Below are positions 36,533 to 45,772 of a DNA stretch of 64,000 nt, one piece after another. Position 1 is the first letter of the stretch; the number at the start of each line of letters is the position of its first letter. The DNA comes from Chitinophagaceae bacterium (GTDB lineage: Bacteria; Bacteroidota; Bacteroidia; Chitinophagales; Chitinophagaceae): positions 124,001-188,000 of the forward strand of contig JADKJV010000003.1 in assembly GCA_016720825.1 (NCBI GenBank), in the 5' to 3' direction. Below the pieces are notes generated by a model. That model ran no database searches, had not been told where the DNA came from, and saw only the letters and a list, made by a program, of their open reading frames with translations. The position numbers and the translations under genes are program-made.

Positions 36533-37222
36533 ATGAGAAAAAATCCATGGGGCCTGGTTTTCCTGGCCGTGCTGGCTGTAAACCTGGTCAGTATCGCAGC
36601 AGGAAATGATAACCTTCAGTTTATCAGTAAATGCCTGCTGATGCCTCCGCTGATGTTATACGCCTGGACCGGTTTCGGTAAAACCCGCCAGCTGCTTCCG
36701 TTATTGATTTTAGCACTTGTGTTTTCCTGGGGAGGGGATATCATCCTGCTGTTCCAGGCGGATAAAGAAATCTTCTTCATGCTGGGACTGGGTTCATTCC
36801 TGCTGGCCCATATTTTTTATATAATACTTTTTCACAAAATCCGTGTGGCAGAGAATATTCCCAGCAAGGCTTTGTTCCTGCTGATTGTTGTTTTGTATTA
36901 CGGCGGACTGATGGTGTTCCTGAATCCCTGGCTTGGACCTATGAAAATACCGGTGAGTGTTTACGGCATCGTTATCAGTTTTATGTTTATGCTGTCCATG
37001 CACCTGTTATACATGGGCAATAAAAAAGCCGGATTGTGGATTATGGCCGGGGCCTTATTGTTTGTGTTATCTGATTCCACACTGGCGGTGAACCGGTTTT
37101 ACAAACCGTTTGAACAGGCCGGGCTGGTTATTATGCTTACGTATGGTTTGGCGCAATTTGCCATTGTTTACGGTGTGATTCAGTATGTACAGTCACTGAA
37201 GAGCAACGATCCCGCCCAATAA
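36533..37222 (+). CDS. YhhN/TMEM86-family lysoplasmalogenase-like membrane protein
   Basis: 229 residues with about eight membrane helices. Family motifs: FSWGGDIILLF (about 62-72) and FVLSDSTLAVNRFYKPF (about 179-195), whose aspartates are conserved in YhhN proteins. Animal homologues cleave the vinyl-ether bond of lysoplasmalogens; the bacterial substrate is uncertain. It starts 9 bases after ispG stops, so it is probably co-transcribed with it. Confidence 0.85.
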   Translation: MRKNPWGLVFLAVLAVNLVSIAAGNDNLQFISKCLLMPPLMLYAWTGFGKTRQLLPLLILALVFSWGGDIILLFQADKEIFFMLGLGSFLLAHIFYIILFHKIRVAENIPSKALFLLIVVLYYGGLMVFLNPWLGPMKIPVSVYGIVISFMFMLSMHLLYMGNKKAGLWIMAGALLFVLSDSTLAVNRFYKPFEQAGLVIMLTYGLAQFAIVYGVIQYVQSLKSNDPAQ

Positions 37223-37293
37223 AGTGTTAGCCCCGGTTTGCCATCTGAAAGAAGGTCTTTGAGCAAAATACGGACAGGTTATTTTACAAAACC

Positions 37294-37323
37294 TTGTTTT
37301 GGATTTTGGAAATCATACTTTTT
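37294..37323 (+). promoter_or_regulatory. Promoter candidate for the DUF1003 gene
   Basis: TTG at 37294-37296, exactly 19 bases, then TACTTTTT (37316-37323), matching seven of eight positions of TAnnTTTG. The ATG at 37351 follows 27 bases later. Confidence 0.4.
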
Positions 37324-37350
37324 TAACCAGTAAACTTGGAGGGTTTTAAC

Positions 37351-37884
37351 ATGGATAGCGAAATTAATAAACTGCATATACTCGAAACCGAGCAGCTCAG
37401 TAAATTAAGGGAGATTGTAACCAAAGCAGTAGATGAAGAAAAACTGATCATTGATAACCTGCTTAATCCGCCCGGCGAAATCCTGTCCAGGGGGCAAAAA
37501 GTATCAGATAAAGTGGCCCGTTTTGGAGGCAGCTGGAAGTTTATTATTATCTTCTTTTTTATTCTTGTTGCATGGATCATTTTTAATACGGTTGCCCCGG
37601 GCAAGGCTGATTTTGATCCATATCCTTTTATCCTGATGAATCTGGTTTTATCTTGCATTGCTGCGTTACAGGCTCCCATCATCATGATGAGCCAGAACCG
37701 GAAAGAGGAGAAAGACAGGAAACGGAGCGAAAACGATTACCTGATTAACCTGAAAGCTGAATTGGAGATCAGGAGCCTGCACCAGAAAATGGATATCCTG
37801 ATGGCAGAACAGTTAAAAGCGATATACGATATCCAGCTGAAGCAACTTGAGTTATTAAAGGATATTAAAGGCGGGAAAGCATAA
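37351..37884 (+). CDS. DUF1003 membrane protein
   Basis: 177 residues from the ATG at 37351; an in-frame TTG at 37336 is less likely. Helical N-terminus, then the DUF1003 core: RGQKVSDKVARFGGSWKF, membrane helix one (FIIIFFFILVAWIIFNTV), DPYPFILMNLVLSCIAALQAPIIMMSQNR with helix two, and a charged coiled-coil tail (EIRSLHQKMDILMAEQLKAIYD). Function of the family is unknown. Confidence 0.88.
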   Translation: MDSEINKLHILETEQLSKLREIVTKAVDEEKLIIDNLLNPPGEILSRGQKVSDKVARFGGSWKFIIIFFFILVAWIIFNTVAPGKADFDPYPFILMNLVLSCIAALQAPIIMMSQNRKEEKDRKRSENDYLINLKAELEIRSLHQKMDILMAEQLKAIYDIQLKQLELLKDIKGGKA

Positions 37885-37941
37885 ATTGGATTTTGGCAAA
37901 GCTTACTATTTGCCTTTTAATTTGAAACTTAAAATAAGTGT

Positions 37942-39543
37942 ATGCGTGAAGTTGATTTTTTAGTGATTGGTTCCGGTATTGCCGGCCTTACTTATGCCCT
38001 GAAAACGGCGAATCGATTCCCGGACCGTAAAGTGATTGTGATGACAAAAGCAACGGCCGATGAAACCAATACTAAATATGCCCAGGGTGGTATTGCTGTG
38101 GTGAACGACCTGGAAAATGACAGCTATGAAAAACATATTGAGGATACCCTGATTGCCGGTGATGGTCTCTGTAATACCCGCGTCGTGGAAATTGTGGTGA
38201 AAGAAGGCCCGGAAAGGGTAAACGAAATCATTGAATGGGGTGCACAGTTTGATAAAGAAGATGACGGCGATTATAAAAGGGGAAAAGAAGGCGGCCATTC
38301 TGAATCACGCATCCTGCATCATAAAGATGTAACCGGACGTGAAATGGAAAGGGCGCTGCTCGATGCAGTAGCGGCGCAGAAAAATATTGAATTCATCAAT
38401 CACTGCTTTGTCATTGATATTATAACCCAGCACCACCTGGGCTACCTGATTTCGAAAGCCACGCCGGATGTTGAATGTTATGGTGTGTACGTGCTGAATC
38501 TCGAAACAAACCGGATTGAGAAAATACTTTCAAAAGTGACTGTGCTTGCCACAGGTGGTAACGGTCAGATTTACCGCACCACCACCAATCCGTCCATCGC
38601 CACCGGTGATGGTGTGGCCATGACTTATCGTGCCAAAGGAAGGATAGAAAACATGGAGTTCATCCAGTTCCACCCAACAGCTTTGTATGAAGCCGGTGCC
38701 AAAGGCCAGGCATTCCTGATCACTGAAGCGGTGCGGGGTGATGGCGGTATCCTCCGTAACAAAAACGGCGAAGCTTTTATGGAGAAATATGATCCGCGTA
38801 AGGATCTGGCCCCCCGTGATATTGTGGCCCGTGCCATAGACAGTGAAATGAAAAAGGCGGGTGTGGAACATGTATGGCTCGATTGCCGCCATTTCCCGCT
38901 GGAAGAATTCACGGAACATTTTCCGAATATTTATGAGAAATGCCTTTCTATCGGCATTGATATTACCAAACACATGATACCGGTTGCACCTGCTGCGCAT
39001 TACAGCTGTGGTGGTATAAAAACAGATGAATGGGGCAGGAGTTCCATCCGCAACCTGTATGCCTGCGGTGAATGCGCGTCCACCGGCTTGCATGGCGCCA
39101 ACCGTTTAGCAAGTAATTCGTTATTGGAAGCGATGGTGTTTTCCCACCGCTGTTATCTGGATTCTGCAGAAAAAATAGGACAGCTTAAATCTGCTCCGGA
39201 AATACCCGACTGGAATGCCCGTGGTACCAGTGAGCCAAAAGAAATGATCCTGATTACCCAAAGCCTGAAAGAACTCCAGCAGGTAATGAGCGACTATGTG
39301 GGTATTGTTAGGAATGATATCCGTTTGCAACGCGCCATGCGGCGTCTCGACCTGCTCTGGGAAGAAACCGAACAATTATATGAAAGCAGTACGGTCTCCC
39401 CCCAGCTGCTTGAACTCCGTAATATGATCACTGTGGGTTACCTGGTAGTGAAAGGTGCCGGCTTCCGCAAGGAAAGCAGGGGCCTGCATTATAATACCGA
39501 TTATCCCGGATACAGCGATCTGGTGCAGAATATCGTGCTGTAG
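37942..39543 (+). CDS. nadB: L-aspartate oxidase
   Basis: 533 residues. Flavoprotein that oxidises aspartate to iminoaspartate, the first step of de novo NAD synthesis. FAD Rossmann motif IGSGIAGLTYAL at the N-terminus, TKYAQGGIAVV, HSESRILHHKDVTGREMERAL, TGGNGQIY, FIQFHPTAL, APAAHYSCGGIKTDEWGRSS and NRLASNSLLEAMVF. nadA and nadC are not in the window. The downstream acyltransferase frame overlaps or abuts its stop. Confidence 0.97.
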   Translation: MREVDFLVIGSGIAGLTYALKTANRFPDRKVIVMTKATADETNTKYAQGGIAVVNDLENDSYEKHIEDTLIAGDGLCNTRVVEIVVKEGPERVNEIIEWGAQFDKEDDGDYKRGKEGGHSESRILHHKDVTGREMERALLDAVAAQKNIEFINHCFVIDIITQHHLGYLISKATPDVECYGVYVLNLETNRIEKILSKVTVLATGGNGQIYRTTTNPSIATGDGVAMTYRAKGRIENMEFIQFHPTALYEAGAKGQAFLITEAVRGDGGILRNKNGEAFMEKYDPRKDLAPRDIVARAIDSEMKKAGVEHVWLDCRHFPLEEFTEHFPNIYEKCLSIGIDITKHMIPVAPAAHYSCGGIKTDEWGRSSIRNLYACGECASTGLHGANRLASNSLLEAMVFSHRCYLDSAEKIGQLKSAPEIPDWNARGTSEPKEMILITQSLKELQQVMSDYVGIVRNDIRLQRAMRRLDLLWEETEQLYESSTVSPQLLELRNMITVGYLVVKGAGFRKESRGLHYNTDYPGYSDLVQNIVL

Positions 39544-39560
39544 TGCCTATTTTTGTGCCC

Positions 39561-40439
39561 ATGTATTATGTAGTGTATGGTTTTCTCTGGTTACTCTCGT
39601 TACTCCCCCTGCGTGTACTTTACCTGCTGAGCGATGCAGTATACGGAATCCTGTATTATATTATCGGTTACAGGAAGGATGTGGTGATGAAAAATCTCAC
39701 GCGGGTATTCCCGGAAAAAACAGAACTGGAAAAGAAAAAGGTTGCCAAAAAATTCTACCGCAACCTTACTGATACTTTTATTGAAACCATCAAGATGATT
39801 TCTGCTTCGCGGAAATATATCACCAAACGCTTTGGCGGTAACTGGGAAGTAATCAATAAAATGGCGGAATCAGGCAGAACCGTTCAATTGCATATCGGGC
39901 ATAATTTCAACTGGGAATGGGGGAATGCTGTTTCAGCAAAACAACTGACTATCCCGGTAGTTGCGGTGTACATGCCATTAGAAAACAAAATTTTTGAGAA
40001 ATTATTTTACCGCCTCCGCAGCCGCTGGGGCAGTTTACTCGTACGTGCCACACATATGCGGGAAGACTTCCTGCCTTACCGCGACAAACAAATTTTACTC
40101 GGCCTCGCTGCCGACCAGAACCCCGGTCACCCCGGCAATGCCTGGTGGTTTAATTTTTTCGGCCAGCCCACACCATTTGTAAAAGGCCCGGCCAAAGGTG
40201 CTGTTACCAATAATGCACCCGTCGCATTCGGGTTTATCCATAAAATCAAACGTGGACATTACGAAGGCGTTATGCATATGGCAGTAATGGATCCCAAAGA
40301 ACTGACAGAACAGGAAATGACCCGGCTATTCGTCCGCTACCTCGAAGGTGTGATCCGCCAGTATCCGGATATGTGGTTGTGGAGTCACAGGCGGTGGAAG
40401 CATCAGTGGAAGGAGGAGTATGGACCCGTACTAGACTAA
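39561..40439 (+). CDS. Lipid A biosynthesis acyltransferase family protein (LpxL/HtrB type)
   Basis: 292 residues from the ATG at 39561 (MYYVVYGFLWLLSLLPLRVLY, membrane anchor); a GTG overlapping the nadB stop at 39543 would add six residues. Catalytic motif H-x4-E in GHNFNWEW (His and Glu at the usual place), then LGLAADQNPG, PFVKGPAKGA and a C-terminal PDMWLWSHRRWKHQW, all typical of KDO-dependent or lysophospholipid acyltransferases. Adds an acyl chain to lipid A or an ornithine-type lipid at the inner membrane. Confidence 0.88.
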   Translation: MYYVVYGFLWLLSLLPLRVLYLLSDAVYGILYYIIGYRKDVVMKNLTRVFPEKTELEKKKVAKKFYRNLTDTFIETIKMISASRKYITKRFGGNWEVINKMAESGRTVQLHIGHNFNWEWGNAVSAKQLTIPVVAVYMPLENKIFEKLFYRLRSRWGSLLVRATHMREDFLPYRDKQILLGLAADQNPGHPGNAWWFNFFGQPTPFVKGPAKGAVTNNAPVAFGFIHKIKRGHYEGVMHMAVMDPKELTEQEMTRLFVRYLEGVIRQYPDMWLWSHRRWKHQWKEEYGPVLD

Positions 40440-40442
40440 GCT

Positions 40443-40570
40443 GGTTGGAGGTTGGATGTTGGAAGTTCTTTAAATTGAAAAGTCTTTACAGAATTGAAAA
40501 AGCTTCAATACTGTAAAGACTTTTCTGTTTTAGGGTTTAACCTCCAACATCCAACCTCCAACCTCCAACT
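40443..40570. repeat. Palindromic GTTGGA-family element, copy A3
   Basis: Left arm (40443-40467) GGTTGGAGGTTGG, ATGTTGGAAGTT; right arm (40539-40570) the inverted CCTCCAAC/ATCCAAC units. Between them a hairpin with a 21-bp stem and one mismatch (40478-40498 and 40504-40524, 5-base loop). The left arm begins 3 bases after the acyltransferase stop and the right arm ends 9 bases from the stop of the CBM9 gene. The hairpin core is nearly the same as in A4. Confidence 0.9.
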
Positions 40571-40579
40571 ATAGTTTGC

Positions 40580-43051
40580 CTACTTCTTCTCTTTATTCCC
40601 CTTATGCCCTTTAAGTTGCAAATAATCCAAGAAGTAGATCACCTTCAACGACAGATTATTATCATGCGTCTGATCCAACGTATTCCCCAGGTTCTTGAAA
40701 TAACGCAGTTTGGTTGACTGGTCGGGGCCGGGGAGGTTGTAATTCTTCCAAACGATGTTTATAAAGCTGCCGGGGGCAAATTGCCAGGTGTACACCGCAT
40801 CGAGATTAAAGGCATTGTAATTCTGGTTTACGTTGCCGTTGAAATTAGAGGGTGTTAAGCTGCCGTTTTGTTCCAGGTTATAGAATTGTTTGTACACTAC
40901 TTCACTCCAGTAATGGCGGATATCAGTCCTGATACCCATCTTTTTGTTGAAGTTATATTTGATGCCAAAAGTATTTTCTACCGTATGCACATCGCGGCGG
41001 CCGAATATGATATTATTACCATTAAAGGTTGCGAAACCGGTATTGTCTTGCTGTGGTTCAAGATAGATACTGTATGATAATGTGAATTTGTCATTAAACC
41101 GGTATCGGTGCATCATGTTCACCTGGTATTTTTTACTGTTGAACATGGAACGGGTTACATACAGGAACTCTGTATACAACTTGTATTTTTTGGCATTATT
41201 GGTTTCCACCCAACCATCCACGAAAGTGCTTTTCCAGCCCCTGAAGAAACGGCCATCAGCATGGGGTTCGTAATAATCATTTCCGGCAGGCTCATAACCG
41301 ATCAGGAAACCGGTCCACCATAAATTCTTCAGCTGCCCATTCATGTTTACATTGAAACTGGCGTTCTGGTACACAGAAGGTTTCAGCCTGCGGGAATAGC
41401 TGGCATTAAAGTTCAGCCGCATCTGGTTATACCATTTGCCGGGTTTGGTCCAGGCATAACCCGCATACGCATAATGATCCAGGTAATTGTTGAAATTGAA
41501 ATAACCAATATCGTTGATCTGGTATTTCTCATTGGCCAGCGTTTGGGAAATATTGAAACTGAAACGGCCACTGGTCTTTCCGAAATAAATGTTGTGTGTG
41601 AAACCCGTCTGGGTTTTATGGTCAGGACCATAATTAAACAGGTTGCTGGTTCCCACTTTACCACCTACATTCCAGGTGTTGGTTTTATCATTCAGGTCGA
41701 ATAATGCTGCAGTTACATTCGCATCATAATCACCGCCACTGCGCCATACATTGGTGTTTACCAGGCTCACACTGCTGTTGTGTTTCATGGTCTGGTCCAG
41801 TACGATGATACTGTAATCCGTAAGCGGACTGGTCTGGAATTTACGTTGGCTCTTGTTTTCATCTTCAATAATGGCATACGTGGGTTTGGTTACTGCATTA
41901 AATACGCCTACACCGAGACCATTTTGTAAACGACCTGAAACCTTGGTGGCATTCATCAGTTTGGTTTCAGTGGGATTAGAAATTATTTTTTCATTGGCTC
42001 CCACCTGACCGAATGCATCCCAGTAATGAATGGGTGAACCACCCACACGGCGCGAATAGAACAGGTTGCCTTTATTGAAAAGCTCTGTGCCTTCAGTGAA
42101 GAAAGAACGGTTTTCATTATACTTTACTTCAAAGGGTGTCAGGTTCAGCACGGTCGGGTCACTTTTCACCTGTCCGAAATCCGGGATCAGTGTCATATCC
42201 AGTGTCAGCGCCTGGCTGATACCATATTTTACATCCATACCGCCGTTCACGGATGAGGTCCATGTTTTTTGGCCGTTTCCTCCCGGGTAATGGTTCACAT
42301 AGGTTGAGAAATACGGCGAGAACTGTAAACGCAGCGGGGGTTTGATATCCTGCAGGCCTGTCCAGTAACCTTCCTGTGTCAGGAATCCGTTTACGTTCGG
42401 GTCAACCGGGTTCCAGGCATTCTGCTGGCCGGTTTTCTGGCGGCGACGGGTAATGTTCATGCCCCAGTCCTGCACTGATTTTTTACTGAAACGGATCGCT
42501 GAAAAAGGAATAAACATTTCAAAGCTCCATCCGTCTTCATGGATTTTAGCAGCACTTTGCCATACGGCATTCCAGCTGAAGTCTTCGCTGTTTCCATTGG
42601 GGTTGGGTGCCATCTTTGCATCCATCTGTTCACCCAGTGGTGTGATGAAATATTCAAAACCGTTGATCTTATCGTTGTAAGTATCGAAAATGAATCCGAT
42701 AAAATCATTGTTGCCAAAACCATCACGTCCGCTTAATTCAGTGGAAATGCTGTCTTTGGTTTTTTCATGACAGTAACCGCCGAGGTAAATGCCTTCATCA
42801 TTGTAAAGCATATATACTTCGGTGCGGGTCGTGGGATCTTCAGACCGGAAGGGGGTTGGACGGAATTCGGTATAACCCAGTGCAGCAGGTGCTCCTTTCC
42901 AGGCTTCCTCATCAATCACTCCATCAATCTTAATCGGGAGAATACTTCTTTTGGCCTCCAGTTTCTTAGGTGCTGGGGCAGTCGTTTGCGCAAAAGCAGT
43001 TATTGACATGACATAGCATACCAATAACAGCAGGCTGGTTTTGAATTTCAT
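40580..43051 (-). CDS. CBM9-like/DUF5916 outer-membrane protein
   Basis: 823 residues. Signal peptide (MKFKTSLLLLVCYVMSITAFAQ), then a CBM9-type sandwich at about 35-210 (LPIKIDGVIDEEAWKGAP, TRTEVYMLYNDEGIYLGGYC, DGWSFEMFIPFSAIRF). A DUF5916 barrel follows from about 240 to the end (NENRSFFTEGTELFNKGNLFYSRRVG is its signature). A surface protein that may bind saccharides or peptides; these are often encoded near peptidases. Ligand unknown. A perfect -7 box lies 71 bases upstream. Confidence 0.88.
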   Translation of the reverse strand: MKFKTSLLLLVCYVMSITAFAQTTAPAPKKLEAKRSILPIKIDGVIDEEAWKGAPAALGYTEFRPTPFRSEDPTTRTEVYMLYNDEGIYLGGYCHEKTKDSISTELSGRDGFGNNDFIGFIFDTYNDKINGFEYFITPLGEQMDAKMAPNPNGNSEDFSWNAVWQSAAKIHEDGWSFEMFIPFSAIRFSKKSVQDWGMNITRRRQKTGQQNAWNPVDPNVNGFLTQEGYWTGLQDIKPPLRLQFSPYFSTYVNHYPGGNGQKTWTSSVNGGMDVKYGISQALTLDMTLIPDFGQVKSDPTVLNLTPFEVKYNENRSFFTEGTELFNKGNLFYSRRVGGSPIHYWDAFGQVGANEKIISNPTETKLMNATKVSGRLQNGLGVGVFNAVTKPTYAIIEDENKSQRKFQTSPLTDYSIIVLDQTMKHNSSVSLVNTNVWRSGGDYDANVTAALFDLNDKTNTWNVGGKVGTSNLFNYGPDHKTQTGFTHNIYFGKTSGRFSFNISQTLANEKYQINDIGYFNFNNYLDHYAYAGYAWTKPGKWYNQMRLNFNASYSRRLKPSVYQNASFNVNMNGQLKNLWWTGFLIGYEPAGNDYYEPHADGRFFRGWKSTFVDGWVETNNAKKYKLYTEFLYVTRSMFNSKKYQVNMMHRYRFNDKFTLSYSIYLEPQQDNTGFATFNGNNIIFGRRDVHTVENTFGIKYNFNKKMGIRTDIRHYWSEVVYKQFYNLEQNGSLTPSNFNGNVNQNYNAFNLDAVYTWQFAPGSFINIVWKNYNLPGPDQSTKLRYFKNLGNTLDQTHDNNLSLKVIYFLDYLQLKGHKGNKEKK

Positions 43052-43121
43052 GGCTATACTTTATAATACAGGTTGGCTATACCTTTCACGAAATCCCGGA
43101 AATACTAAGGGTTTCGTAGTT

Positions 43122-43129
43122 CAAATATA
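43122..43129 (-). promoter_or_regulatory. -7 box for the CBM9/DUF5916 gene
   Basis: TATATTTG on the minus strand, a perfect TAnnTTTG, 71 bases upstream of the ATG at 43051. No TTTG is found at the 19-base spacing, so the site is only moderately supported. Confidence 0.4.
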
Positions 43130-43245
43130 AAGGCTCCCTGATAGGTGTGACGTTTGATTTATCTGAAGGGTTACAAATTCCTGACGAGTGGTTAAAAAGC
43201 AGGGGTGTTAACTTTTTGTTGGCAATTGGGTGGTAATCAAAATGC

Positions 43246-43275
43246 AAAACGGCCCCTGATTAGGGGGCCGTTTTT
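43246..43275. terminator. Intrinsic terminator after the LamG/T9SS gene
   Basis: CGGCCCC (43250-43256) and GGGGCCG (43264-43270) form the GC-rich stem, flanked by an A run and a T run that give U tracts in both directions. It lies 36 bases past the minus-strand stop at 43312. Confidence 0.85.
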
Positions 43276-43311
43276 ACCTCAGATGGAAAAGGTCAAACGA
43301 ATGGATACTGA

Positions 43312-44569
43312 TTATTGCTTCACAAACATTTTTGATTGCTGTCCTGCAGCTGTTTTGATTACAAGGTAGTAGTTACCAGCAGGGTATGAGAGAACAGGGA
43401 GGCTGATGGCATTGTTGCCTTCACCCAGGTTATAGCTGGTTTGTTTCAGGGTACGGCCGCTGGCATCAGTGATTGTGATGATGGCCTGGTCTTTTCTGGC
43501 AGAGGGGATCTGCAGTTGCAGTACATCCCGGGCCGGATTGGGGAAGAATCGGATATCTGCAAGAACCTCATTTTGGATAGCGATGATACGGCTGTAAGTA
43601 TTGGCGCCGTCGTTGTCAACCATGTTCAAACGGTAATAATTGACGCCAGGGAGGGGGGTGTATGTCAGAAAACAGGTAAGCCTGGCGGGTATTGCTGCTG
43701 CCTTTGGCCTGGATAGTGCCAATGGCCTGGAAATTCCTGCCATCACTGCTTCTTTCAATCTCAAATGACTTGCTGTTCCCTTCGCTCAGTGTTTCCCAGT
43801 TCAGGTCAATGCTGTTGTTTTTGCGCAGACCGGTAAAATCGCCGAGGCGAAGTGGTAATGTAAACCCGGTGAGGTTTGCTATTTCTGCCGGAGTCAGGGC
43901 GCGGTTGTAAAACCGGACTTCATCCATTTTCCCGTTTAAAGGATTATAGCGGGGTGGTGAAAAAGATCCATAAGCCATGGCTCCAAAAATGGGATTAAGC
44001 GGATAAGTCGGGGCTGTTGTTCCTTCTGTGGCTGATAACCGGAAGACCCCGTCAATATATAATGAAATGGTGGTTCCGCTGTGAACAGCAGTAACCGTGT
44101 GCCAGCGGTTTAAAGTGAAAGAAGTGGCAGCAGCACTGCCAACACTGTTGTTTTTGTAATTAAACTGGACGTTCCAGGTGCCGGCAACGGTTGACCAGAA
44201 CCAAACACCATATCCGCCATAGTTCAGGCAGTTATCCACTAAACCACTTGTTGCAGTGCCATTAAAAAAGAAGCCAAGTTGGATCGTAAAATTGCCGGTG
44301 AAATCAAGTGCGGTTCCATCAAAAATTTCAACAAATGAGTTCACGTTTCCGGGAAACAGTATAGCGGTGTTGGGCACATTGGCGTTATTCGTTGTAAAAG
44401 TGGTACCGGAAGCAGTGGCGGTAATGCCGCCTGCCACCTGGTTCAGGGTATTACCCTGCAGTTTAAAGTGGGATACTAAACCGACCGTGGTTTGTCCGGC
44501 CAGCCGAAAGCTAAGCAGGCAGCTTCCGGTTAATAAGATAATCAGCAGGAGGATTTGTTTCAATTTCAT
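43312..44569 (-). CDS. LamG-domain protein with type IX secretion sorting domain, frameshifted
   Basis: Two frames (43616-44569 and 43312-43764) form one protein of about 418 residues. Signal peptide (KQILLLIILLTGSCLLSF), concanavalin/LamG domain (about 30-235: FVEIFDGTALDFTGNFTIQLGFF, RWHTVTAVHSGTTISLYIDGV, GKMDEVRFYNRALTPAEIANL). A linker (WETLSEGNSKSFEIERSSDG) follows, then a C-terminal Por sorting domain (FFPNPARDVLQLQIPS, YPAGNYYLVIKTAAGQQSKMFVKQ). The frames join if one C is removed from the C6 run (G6 at 43653-43658), giving HPLPGVNYYRL. Exported through T9SS to the cell surface. Confidence 0.85.
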
Positions 44570-44905
44570 ACAGTTTGTTTTTGCAGTTAATCAGGCAATA
44601 AGTTTCTGATTCAAAAATGAAATAAGCTGTTGGGTTTGTGTCCGAGGTAATCACGGAAAACATAAGGGGGAAAACACCTGAATCTGACAGATGGGTTCAC
44701 TGAGCCGGACAGATGTTTGTTGATTTTTTAATATATTACTTTCCGGGAAGGTGTTTTTCTCCCTGCGGAATTCATGAATCAGATAGGTTGGACTAACTGA
44801 AAATCCGGAATACCGTTAAAACACCCCCCTGAATAGAGGTGTTTTGCTTGCCTGAGACAGGCAGCCGAACGCAGATATTTGGATGAACTTTAAAACCGAA
44901 ACAAA
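44570..44905. other. 336-base divergent intergenic region with a hairpin
   Basis: Between the LamG gene and the plus-strand hypothetical. It contains a hairpin AAAACACC/GGTGTTTT (44818-44825 and 44838-44845) with a U run on either strand, 61 bases before the start at 44906, and two nearby GACAGATG copies around 44687-44715. Nothing else is recognised. The hairpin could be a leader attenuator or the remnant terminator of a lost gene. Confidence 0.4.
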
Positions 44906-45761
44906 ATGCCAAAATTTGTATTAGCTCCGGGTGCTACCCCGCTGGATCATTTAACTTCTGAACAGATTTCTGATCTCATCAGCCAATTGACAGGCCCCAA
45001 TGAAAAACTAAATCAGAAAGTATTTTCTTTTGATGAAAAATGGGCTATTTATAACCAGTTAGTGGCATTAGGGGACGATACCGGTTGGCCGGTAACACGA
45101 CAACAGAGAAACAACTATGTGGGTAAATTTACAGAAGCCCCTAAGGAAATTCTTATTCCTGCTATTGAAGTGCAAAAGTTTTTTGTGGAAATGAAAAAAC
45201 TGGGGGCTCTGCTTCCGTCGCCAACTGTAAACGAATTTGCATTACGTTTTCATTTAGGTGAAAGTGGCGGGAGTTATTCAGCCGTTTTAATACCCATGTA
45301 CGGCCAGATTCCAGTAGGCGGGGTGCCTTCATCCAGACTGAATGAAAAAGAAAAAGAAATTTTTACATCAACCGGACTTCATTTTTTGCCCTGCTTATTT
45401 AACGAAGGATTGGGTTCAGGATTTGTACAGAATAAAAACCTGCGCAGATGCTATTGTTAATATTGATAGTGTAGGAAAGGAGAGCAAGAAAGTGGCGTAC
45501 TTCACAGAGGATGTTTTTTCAAAATTTCATGAAGGACTTATTGAACCGTATGAAAATTTGAAACTTGAATTTGCACGGACAGAATCACCAAATAATTTTA
45601 TTTCATTAGTGCTCTCATTCATTAATAGTAATGGAGATGAGGTTGAATGTGATACGTTGTTCAGAGGGATACATTTAACTGGTTTCTTTTTTGACCAGGG
45701 CGACCTGATTCCCCCGCCGCCATCAGACAATACCATCCGGGATACATTTTTCCCCAGATAA
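44906..45761 (+). CDS. Hypothetical protein, frameshifted
   Basis: Frames 44906-45460 and 45342-45761 together give about 284 residues if one A is removed from the A5 run at 45434-45438, joining GFVQNK to TCADAIVNID. No signal peptide, no membrane segment. The N-terminal part has LTSEQISDLISQLTGPNEKL; the middle has SYSAVLIPMYGQIPVGG; the C-terminal end is proline-rich (PPPPSDNTIRD). No family is recognised. The base composition looks more AT-rich than the neighbours. Ends 11 bases before the next gene. Confidence 0.6.
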
Positions 45762-45772
45762 ACACCTGCTGA

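Noticed and set aside
38530..39093. Minus-strand ORF of 187 codons inside nadB
   Set aside because: Antisense shadow of conserved NadB motifs.
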